Positions 13,301 through 24,806 of a stretch of DNA of 64,000 nucleotides are shown piece after piece. Positions within the stretch are counted from its first letter, which is position 1; each line of letters starts with the position of its first letter. The position numbers were made by a program, and so were the translations under genes. The stretch is from Antennarius striatus (lineage: Eukaryota > Chordata > Actinopteri > Lophiiformes > Antennariidae): assembly GCF_040054535.1 (NCBI RefSeq), contig NC_090792.1, positions 3,645,001 through 3,709,000 of the forward strand, read 5' to 3'. The notes beneath the pieces were generated by a model. That model did not search any database. It worked only from the letters and a program-made list of their open reading frames with translations, and was not told the origin of the DNA.

Positions 13301-15423
13301 AGTCAGATTGTTTCTGCTGATGATACACGTGATGTCACATGGCTGTTTTTCTCCGCTGCCGTGCGAACGACAAGCAGCAAGCTGTGCGTCATTGTGGTTC
13401 AATCACGAAACATCCATGTAATGAACAGTTACTGTATTATTCTGTCAAAAAGCTGCAGCGTCGACCATTATCCCTCTTGTGTATCTACCGGTCTCACTTT
13501 ACACATGAATCTATGTGTAAAGTGGTCTTCTGACTCGTGTTTCTGTTGCCAGAGTTCAGAGCTTACCTTCAGTAAGTGCACTGAGGTTCAACGGCTCTCT
13601 GACCATGGCTGTAGGCACCAGCACTGGACAGGTGAATAAAAACACAGTTATGTTTTAAGAAAAGTTCGAACAGCAAATGTTTTCACAGCTGTCGGAATCA
13701 AAGTTGCAGCTTGGGAAGAATGTCGCAATCCAAACTCATCATTTCAGTGGAATTCCAGGAAGTTTTATGGGTCTTGTCCACCCTTTGTCCTGCTTTAAAG
13801 GTGCTGCTGTATGACCTGCGCTCTAACCAGCCCCTGCTCGTCAAAGACCACTTCTACAACCTGCCCATCAAGTCTCTCAACTTCCACAATCAGCTGGATC
13901 TGATTGTTTCTGCCGATTCCAAGATTGTCAAATTCTGGAACAAAGACACAGTAAGACCCAGCTACAGCCTCCACAGGCCCTGAGCGACATTTTGACAAGA
14001 TGATGCATTCAGGGTTTTATTCCATTTACAAGTTAATTTCTTACATCCTTTTGTAATGTGACACCTTAAATATTTGAAATATTTGCTTGAATGTAACAGA
14101 TGTAATTAACTGGACTGTCCGGTTCTTCCTTTGCACTCTTTTGTTCTCTTTCACAGGGCAAAGTGTTCTGTTCCATGCAGCCTCAGGCCAACATTAATGA
14201 TGTTTGCATTTACCCTGACTCAGGTGAGAGGTCATTGACAAATAAATTGAAGTCACGTCAGCAGGTATCTGTGTTTGTAGATAGCAGGCTTGAATCTGAA
14301 CACAGTTTTGCAATCTGACATCATCAAGAAAAGAAAGAAATCATACGTTTTTATTTTTAATGCAGCTACAGAGTAGTTCTGGTGTTTTCTAAATACAGTG
14401 ATACCCCTACTTACGAATTTCTGCACTTACGAAATTTTCTACTTACGAAATTTCTCAGCAGGAAAATATTACCTCTCATTACGAAAGAAATTTCGACTTG
14501 CGTAATGTGAAAACACAGTATCGGCTGATACTTGAATCTCCCACAGGTTCCTGAACGCCACATTCTCATAGCTGCTCTGCCATTGGCTATTACCTATTAC
14601 GTATCTTCCTGGTGTCCCATTGGCTAAGAGGGATGCCACTCCACCTCTGTGTGGAGCTAGAACGGTGCTTATGGAGTGTCTCGGCATTCGGCCCTCGACC
14701 CGTGAGGTGTTCTGATGGTTTTGTGCAAATATAATAACTTTTTCAGTACGTATTCGCTATGGACCTCAAGAAAGTGACGGAGCAAAGAGGAAAAGAAAAG
14801 ACGAAGAAAAGAGTGTTTTTGTCCATACAAACAAAGCAAGAGATCATAGAAAAGCATGAAATAGGGACGGTTTTGGTTGATCTCGCCAAAGAATATGGCT
14901 GGAACCAATTAGTTGCGTAAGTGGAGGTACCACTGTATTCCATCAGTGTGGTAACCTTGCTTTCTCCTCTGGGTGGCGCTGTCTGACAGTTGACTTGACA
15001 CATGAACAGACTTATCAGTTCTGTCTTGCTTTTACTTTGTGCCAGTCAAGTTTCTGATAGAACCAGACCAAAACCAAAATCTCGATTTGAAGTCCTACTT
15101 TAAATTCTACTTTGGTCTTGGGTTTTTTGAGGTTCTGGTTTTATTCATTCATTCATTCATTCATTCATTCATTCATTTTCTTTCACCGCTTCATCCTCTT
15201 GTGCAGGCCGTGGGGAGCTGGAGTCTATTTCAGCTGTCTGAAAAAACCCCCTCTGTTTTTTAAGTTCTTTTAAACAGGGTTCCATTGTTAACCTAATACA
15301 GAACTGAGTTAAAGACAGTACACTATTTACAGTTTGAACCACCTGATAGCTCTCAGTTGTGTAGTGAGTAATATATGTTAAGTATCAACACAAAGTGCAA
15401 ATGTATCTTGTTTGACTTTTTTT

Positions 15424-15481
<58 letters not shown>

Positions 15482-18400
15482 GCCACATTTACTATTTCAC
15501 ATGCCAGTGTCATTTTTTAAGTGTGTTAGTGACCTTGAAATGTGCCTGACTATAATTCTTCACATTGCCCTACATGTATTCTGTGTGTCATTGACAGGTA
15601 TGATCTTCACGGCCAACGAAGATCCCAAGATGAACACGTTCTACATCCCGGTAGGTGCACAAACACTTTCATTTTGTGCTAACAGGGATGGATGTGGGGG
15701 GGGTAGGCCTTTTTTCTTTTTCTTACTGTGGTACCGAAAGAAAAAAAGTGACGTATGAGAAGAAGAAAAAGGCAGCTAGTAAATATAAACAGAACAACAT
15801 GCTGAGGTTGTCTGTCTGGATCCAGCATCACTGGATCCACTCAGAGGAAGCGCTTCTTGTGAGTTATCTTTTATTTTCCTGTGCAGTTGTGCACAATAGA
15901 TCTTTTTTCGGGGTGTTGTGTGGCACCGTCTCTGTCCCCGTCATCGTTCTGCCAGCATCTCTGTGCGTCAGTGCTTTAGACCCCGTTCAGACTGAGGGCA
16001 TATCAGATTTCCTTCCATATCCAATTTTTAGGGATGACTGTTCACACTGTTTTTAGCAAGCGTCCAAATGCGATCTGGCTCTGTTCAGTCTGGGCCACAT
16101 TATCGGCTGATTTGACAGGTTGCCATAGCAACAACGTCGCGGCGCAGTCGTCGTTCAGTGCACGTAATGTGTGAGGTCATATAATTGCAACAACGATGCA
16201 GAACTTGAAGTTTTTTTTTACCTTGGTGTATTGGTGATATCACTGTCTGGTAGAGGTGGAGAAAACACACACACACCCAACATCGTCAATTTCTTCTTTT
16301 GTGTTTTACCGCTCCGTAATGCGCGACGCTTTCCCTTTCCGGCGCCTTACTCTCGTGTCGGAAATATGACTTTGCAGTCCAGCAATGACTTTGCAATCCG
16401 ATTTGGACTGTTCAGACTACACACGAGATATGCGACACCAATCTGGATGGGCCAAAAATCGGAAATAAGCGATTAGTCGGAACAAGGCCTTAGTTCGGGG
16501 GTAAAAGTTGTTTCATTAGATTCCATCTACAGTATTTTCAGCACTATAAGGCGCACTTGAAAGCCTGTAATTTTTTCAAATACCAACAGTACGCTTTATA
16601 ATCCAGTGCGCCTTATATATGAAAGAGGTTTTAAAATAAGCCATTCGTGGAAGGTGCGCCTTACAATCCAGTGCGTCATGCAGTGAGGAAAATACTGCAA
16701 GTCTCTTCTTCGTGCCGCGTTCAGGTGCCCTGCTGCCCCTTATTGTTGAACCCAAAGTCAGAATGTGCCGGAATGAGTTTAGGGTTACCTAACCTACCTT
16801 TGATTTACTGATATGGTTCCTGGCTACAGCTGTGCCCCCGGCGTGATGCACTAAGACCGCTAGCTGATGGGCTCCTTTTCTTTACTAGTGCAATAAAAAC
16901 CGTTTTACGGAGCAACTGTCTGTTCAAGCTGTGCCTTTGAGGATTATCCAGCACAGATAACGTACTTTTACAAGCAAACGCGACAACCGAGTGAAAGTGT
17001 CATCATCCACAGTCCACGAGGAAGGAAGGCCTTCGGTGAGGCAACTGAGATAGCCCAGCTACAAACACACTCTGCTGCTGCACACACACCACGTCTCACT
17101 GCTTCAGACAGTCAGCCTGTCCCGTGTCCATAGAGACCAACACCTGCTGCTTCTGTTCTGCTCTGTGCCGCTTATGTGGTTCCATCGGTCACGTGAAAAC
17201 CGACTGCTCATAAATTCGTCGTGAAACGCGCTATTGTTTTATATTTTATCCGTTGATGGATGAGTCGGTGTCATCGACATGCCCGGTAGATCCAGTTAGA
17301 GCACTTTATTATTCTTGTTGCTACATCATCACCTTCCCAATGAGCTATCAGCTGTAGTATTAACAAGAATCAAGAAAAGAGTTCAAAAAATGGCCACGTA
17401 GCTCTTCAACTATTCTGATTCTGAACACATCTTTTATTCTTTCATAAATCTCATTGATCATTTTTGGAAATCATTTTTTGATTTTTTTCCAGAAGTGAGC
17501 GTTCAGTTAAAGTGAATTCAAAGCAGACCTGAACTGTACCTCCTCAGTGAATAAATGGGCATAGTGAATGCAGAGGCTATATATGGTTCTAAAGTAGAGC
17601 TTGTCTATACCCAATGTTTCATACACAGTCAGGCATTAGTGGTATGTGAACTTGGATTTTATCTGTAATGATTTACACAGACCAACGATGTCACATAAAA
17701 AGATAGAAGCACTGATTTAAGCCTTTTCTGATGAACTTCCACCCATCATTGATTGGCATTGAGTGACATGTCACCAAAACATGAGCTGCCTCTCTGTTTG
17801 AGTGTTCCACTAGATAGAAATTACATAATAATAATATGTTTATTTATACAGCTTATGTAAAAACAAATGTAAGGTGAAGCAATGATGGGAAACTCAGAAG
17901 GTAACGTAACAACAGGAAGCACAAAACCACAAGACCAGATAAATAACAAAGACAATTAAGACCAAAAAACAATGAAAAGACAGCATCACAAAACAGAAGT
18001 GATAAAAAAAGAAAGTAACATAACTAATAATAAAATGATTGAAATAAAAAATGTCAAATACATTGAAGTCAAATTTAATATTTATTCTCAACAACAATAA
18101 AACAATATGGTGTAAATTATGGATGACATCTCAAAAGCAGTAAAGAGCAAATCTTAATTACATTAACTTTACTTACATGAATTAAACAAAGAATTTACAA
18201 AGCTGGACTGAGCATTGTTTGTTATGGTCGTTTAAAAATGAATGAAATTATACATTCTTTCTTACAATGTTTAATCGTTACAATTTTTGATGAATCAACT
18301 GCAGTAAAGTTGATTTTGTGTTCCCAGGTAGACAGACAGGAGCATCATTCACTCTCCAGTCTGGTGGCCTTACACAAGTGTTGAGATGCAGTCAAAGGTG

Positions 18401-21400
18401 TACAGTGTGAAAGTGTTTGCTTAACCTGACCAGCAGTGACTCCCTGCCCCTCTCTTATCTGTGTCGATGTCGGTGGGTTCTTAGAAAGATGCCAGAGCTC
18501 ATCTAACTGGAATAGAAACATGACTTTCGACTGTCTATTTTTGTTTCGACACATGCGTGATAGTTTTTGTACTCACTCCACAGACTACATTTGTGCTCTG
18601 TGTGTGTACACAGAGCACAAATGGCTGTTTCAGTGCAGACATTTGCTAAAATCAAAAAAGTTCATTTTATTTCTCATTTATGTACACTCAGCACCCCATC
18701 TTGACATAAAAAAACAGAAATGTAGAATTTTTTGCAAATTTATTAAAAAAGAAAAACTGAAATATAACTTTTTTGATTTTAGCCAATGGCTGCAATGAAA
18801 CAAAGAGTGAGAAATTAAAGGGGTCTGAATACTTTTCGTATGTAAAAACAAATGTAAGGTGAAGCAATGATGGGAAACTCAGAAGGTAACGTAACAACAG
18901 GAAGCACAAAACCACAAGACCAGATAAATAACAAAGACAATTAAGACCGTATGTATGTCTAGGCTTTGGGGCCTGCACCTCGGTGGTGCTCCTTCCTTGA
19001 CAACCTGACGGAGGAGCTGGAGGAGAGCCCGGAGAGCACGGTGTACGATGACTACAAGTTTGTCACCCGCAAAGACCTGGAAAATCTGGGTGAGACCTTA
19101 CGGTTTACTTTTTCCTCCCAGACATTATGTAAAGAAATGACATGTCAGGAAACCTCAAAGTTTCACAATCCATTCCACAGAAGTTGATACCATAAACCTT
19201 TATCGGCACATGAACTATACTATAGAAATGACATGTGAAGAAAGCTCAAAGTTTAACAATCCATTCCACAGAAGTTGATACCATAAACCTTTATCGGCAC
19301 ATGAACTATATTATAGGAATGACATGTGAAGAAAGCTCAAAGTTCAACAACCCATTCCACAGAACACGCTATCTAACCTAACGGTTCGATAGGCCTAGTG
19401 ACCAACTGAGGTTTTTTCGGTAAGGGACAGTAGTGTGGGTGTTGGGCTGGGGGGTGGGGGGCACTGGAGGGGTTGAATGAACACTGGAATGCAGGCTCAG
19501 CAGTAAAGAGATCAGATGACAAGGAGCAGAAAGATGGTTGGCTGCAGTGGAATAAAAGGAGAGGACGGGCCAGGGGAACAGCGGTGTTGGTTTACTGGAG
19601 CCGCCTAGTGTCATCCTGTTACGTAACTGAAGCAGCCAACCCCCGACACACAACTTGATTCTCTAAGTCACTCTGTGTGTGTGCACGGCCTCCAACCGGT
19701 TTACATGTGGAATGGTTAAATCTGGTGCTTTTAGATCATTTCTCCCCCTGTTGTCCCTGTCCCAACTGGTTTCAAAGCAGCCAGCATCACTTTCACAATA
19801 AGCTCACATTAACAAAAATCAGTGATGCTCATGAGGTAAAGTATACAGTGTGTCAGACATTTGTTTTTGTTTTACATAACAAATCTTGGTAATATTTGAT
19901 GTACTGTATAATGGAAATTCATTCTATCATATTGTATTTTGGTTGACTAACTGGTAACTCCATACACGGCTATAGTGTATATAAATGTCTGATTAATCTG
20001 TTGTTGTTTTTTTCATAAATGCTCATCTTTATGTCTTTTCATCACTATTTTTGGAAAGAGTTGAATGTATTGTGTGTTTGTGTCAGGCTTGTCTCACCTG
20101 GTGGGATCCCCTCTCCTGAGAGCCTACATGCATGGCTTTTTTATGGACATCAGGCTTTATCATAAGGTAAGGTGTCTTAACGGTTTTAGATTATTATTTC
20201 AACTTAATATAATTAATTAAGGCATTAAATTTTAACAAAAGAGTGAGAACCTGCTGTGAATCTGTTGTTGTCTAAGTGTGTGGACATGTTGAGATTTGAC
20301 AGTTTTGCCGTTGGGTTTGGCTGCAGGTCAAAAGCATGGCCAATCCCTTTGCGTATGACGAGTATCGCAAGGACAAAATCCGCCAGAAGATTGAGGAGTC
20401 CAGGACCCAAAGAGTGCAGGTTAAGGTGAGAATCATCACAGAGTGCTTTATCTACCCCTTTCAAACGTCTGAGATTGAAAACGTTATTGGTTGACCTTCA
20501 AAGGCTGTGTATTTAAAGCAAATATTGCAGCAGACTGGTTACATGGCAGACATTATGACATGTCATAGCTGTTTCATTCCAGTCAAAATAAAACAGTGCT
20601 GAAAAGGTTTCCCGAACCCCCCCCCCCCCCAGAGCCAGCTGACTTTTCTTCTGTGCAGTAAAAAGCAGTAACGGTTAGAGGATGAGCTTGAATAGATTTC
20701 CGTGTTGATCACAGCCTTAGGTGGGACACTGATTGGTTTTTCATTGAATAAAACATCAGGAAACAGCAGCTATATACTACCTGGGAGTAAGTCCAAGTAA
20801 ATGTCATAAATGTATATTCAGGCCAAAGCTACGTGTTTAGAAGCTTTGTGGTAAAAAAATTCAGGCAGAATACCAGAAGAAAAGGCGCTCTGATTAAACA
20901 AGCCAGTAGAGGACTCTGTCAAAGAAACACAGCTCACGTTAAAAAGTACCGGTAGTCTGTTGAAGGTGGCAGAAACCCTGTGTGGTAAGACCAATGAGGC
21001 TGGAGGATGGAGAAAAGGAAACATGGTGGGATGAGACCATGAGAAACGGTTATAGAAAAAAATGCTCTAAAGACGAATATCTTACAGCTAAGTATAATTC
21101 AAGGCATACTGTATTTACTGCTAAGAAACACGCTGAAGACAAAAAGTTTCAGATTGTTAAGTGACGTGAAGTAGAAATCTTTTCATTACCAAATCAGATG
21201 AGAAAAAAAAATCCAGATATTGATAAGGAAAGTGCTGTGTTAAATGACCTTGGTTATCCTCCTGGAAATGATGATGCTAAGAAGAAAGCATGGAACAGCG
21301 CGACGAACAACTCCTCAATATTGAACTCCGGTGGTCTATAGAGGACTTACAAACTGCTGAGCCTGTCGATGACCCACTGCTGTGTAAGTGGTGTCCGCCG

Positions 21401-24091
21401 TAGTGGCCTGGGCAGCAAGGCTTTTTTCATTGGATACGTAAGACGTGCCGTAGCATCAGAGGAAACATCACCTCTAATTCCAGCTTCAGATGTAATGGGT
21501 GTCGTGGAACAGCGTGCCCCCTGAATAGAATAGAATAGAAAGCCCTTATTGTCACTATACATAGTACAAGGAGATTTTGGGTACCTCCTTGCAGTGCAAT
21601 AATTTAACAAAGTAGAAAAAGTAAAAAAGAATAAAATACAAGTACAAAGCATGTACAGTAGTTATGCTGTTGTATAGAATAGCAGACCTTGTGAAACAGT
21701 GATGGTTGGCAGCTGATTTTGTCACTTTATTCTTCTATTTGGAGGATACCCTTACTCCTGGTGGTGGCTGTTAGGCAGCCACTGATACAAGATGTCCTTG
21801 GGGCAAGTGTAGAAAATTCCTCCCAGTCTTGAAGAGTAGAAACCTGCTCTTGTGAAAAAAAAATAAATAAATTTCTTAATCCCCTCAGGGCAGGGGTATT
21901 CAATTAAAAGTCAAGGAAGTCCAGTCATTAAAATTTTCTTTTAGTAAAAGGTCCGAACTGGAGTCCAGTTTGTGTCTTATAGCCGCCCCCTTATAGCCGT
22001 TTTCAATTCTTATCAATTTTCAGTGCAAAATATGCTTGCTGACGGCACGGTGGAGTAGTGGTTAGCACTGCTGCCTCACAGCAAGAAGGTCAGGGGTTCA
22101 AACCCCATCATTTCCAACGTGGCCTTTCTGTGAAGAGTTTGCATGTTCTCTCCGTGTCTGAATGGGTTTCCTCCGGGTTCTCCGGTTTCCCCCCATTATC
22201 AGGAAAAACATGCATCTAAGGAATATTAGGTCATGTTGGCCCCGTAGTGGTGGCGCACCCAGGGTGCAGCGGCTCTAGGCCGACTTCCATCTGGCCTTTC
22301 AAATGTCATTGTACCATCCCTGTATAATGACAAATAAAGCTCTTTGTCTTTGTTTAAGTGATTGCATAATTAGCTCTTTTACTATTAATAAAAGTAGACA
22401 TAGGCAAATAAATTCAGAGCCTTTAAAATGTAAGATTGAAAAACACACACAATGTTCAGAATTAAAAATAAAGTGCAAACAGAGTTGAATAACCCTTTTA
22501 AATTAAGGAGGTCCCAGCCTAAAGAACTGAAGGCCTACACGTTTAAGTAAAAAAACATTAACATCTTCATAAGCATGAATAAAAAGTGTCTCTTTCAGGG
22601 AAAAATGCACACAGAACTTTCTTCATGAGAGAAAGGGGCATGTGACTGGCCTTATAGTCATTTAAATCTTGGTTGTAATGGAGCGGGTCATTCAACGCTC
22701 TGAGATCGGCGGTCAGATTCCTGCTCCCGCCCAAAAAAAAAAACACCTGGAGGTGAGCCGATAGTGGGAGGTGTCAGCTCACCTCCAGAGCACTGCCGAA
22801 GCGCCCTTGAGCGAGATGCCCTTGAGCAAGGCGCTGCCCCCCTTACAAGTTGCTCATTTGGGACACACCAAGCAGGAGCTTCACAATTTGTTTATAACAA
22901 AGCATAGTTGCAGCTTGGCCAATTCCTCATTTACTGTCTGGGCTAATTTATGTTTGTCATTTCCTTTGCAAAGGATGGTTGTATCATCTGAGAAAAGTAT
23001 CACTTTAAAGACATTTGAAACCTTACATAAATCATATATGTAAGGTATAAACAATTGTGGACCCAACACGGATCCCTGTGGTACCCCACAAACGATGTCT
23101 AATGTTTTTGATGTCCTCCCTCCCAGTATGACATATTGTGATCTATTATGTCAGTAGCTCTTTATCCATTCTAGTACTGTTCCCCTAAATCCAAATTGTT
23201 CCAGTTTCTCAGTTAGAATTTCATGATCAATTGTGTCAAAAGCTTTTTTGAGGTCAATAAAGATTCCTATGGAGTACAACTGTTGATCTATGGCATCGGT
23301 AATGACTGTTGTTTCTGTCAGCGCTAACTCAGTCGAATGATCCTTCCTGAAGCCATACTGACTACAGTCAAGGAGATTGTGCTTTGTTATGAATTTATCC
23401 AGTCTGTTATTGAACAGCTTCTCTGGGATTTTTGATAACTGTGGTCGTTCTATAATTTGCAAATTCACAAGCATATAACTTTAACTCCACCCACTACCTG
23501 TTAATCAAGGGCCCAACCACAGAATGTACACACAGAATGGACGGCGTTAAAACCGGCTATTTTCTGACGTATAACAGTTCCGCATCGGAGACACATTGAT
23601 AAACATGCTTGACAGTTGGATATTTGTTCGTCTGTTTCTTTATGAGACATGAAGTTTATACATTCATTCATTCATTCACATTCCTCACCGACGCCAGTTC
23701 TGGGTCAGACCGGGATGCGCTGCCTTCTGGTGGGACAACTCTGATGGAGGTCATCCTCCAGGAGGAACGTCCCGTTCTCAGTTGTTCTGCTTATAAACGT
23801 ATTGATCAACACACTTATGTGTCTACGTGTGGACATGGCCTGATTCAAGTAGTGGTTCGGTTTATGCCGCAAGTTATGACAGCGATTATAACGCGGGTGT
23901 TTTCTAAAGCAGGGGAAACATTGTCCAAAAAAAAAAGAGAAATCCTCAAGACGTGCCACAGTGGACAAAAATTATGTTTTGAATTATGTGGCTGTACCTC
24001 AACGTTACAAAAGCACAATCATTGTCCGTACCCCAACCCCAACCACCCTTCCTTCACTGTACATGTTTACTGTACTCTATTTTCATTTACT

Positions 24092-24123
<32 letters not shown>

Positions 24124-24247
24124 ACTGAATACATATGCAAGCATTTGGAGTTAAAAGTAATTTCCCTACGCAAATTATTAATAGATTTATTTATTTGATT
24201 TTTAATACATATAAATTTTTACATATATGTATGTATATATAAGTATG

Positions 24248-24278
<31 letters not shown>

Positions 24279-24747
24279 CAATCAACACATACATATACAG
24301 TGCGCCCTTGCGGGTTATACATTTTTTTTTTCATACATAAAGCGCCCTGGATTATAAAACACATCTGCAAACTCATCTTCAATGGCCTATTTTAAAACAT
24401 TTTTCCATATATAATGCACACAGGATTATAAGAAATTGAGGAAATTAAAGGGTTTTAGGTGTGCCTTATAGTATGGAAAATACTGTAATGTAAGTACTTA
24501 ACAGATGAATGTGACTCTAGACCGGGTCAAGTGTTTCTTTTTTCCGATGAAAATGTTTTCAACATTACCCAGTCATTAGAATTGCAAAATGTTGAAGATT
24601 GTGCAGAGAGAAGAGTTGTCAGAAATAGGGATGAGCACAACGGCATGCCCTCCGTTTCTGTGTCAAAACCAAAACCACAGACGTTTATGGAAAAGTGAGT
24701 CCTTACCATGTGTCATGAAAAGGTTAAGAGAGGACTTACTGTCTTTA

Positions 24748-24806
<59 letters not shown>

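Noticed and set aside
21347-21652. 101-codon minus-strand frame
   Set aside because: Lies over a dispersed repeat tail and non-coding intron DNA; no motifs.
22040-22110. tRNA gene
   Set aside because: A and B boxes are present but acceptor and anticodon stems do not pair; it is the head of a SINE-like repeat.
23609-24154. 181-codon plus-strand frame in nol10 intron 16
   Set aside because: Includes a GT repeat and (ATTC)n-derived text; no family match. Possibly part of a decayed mobile element, but nothing supports it.
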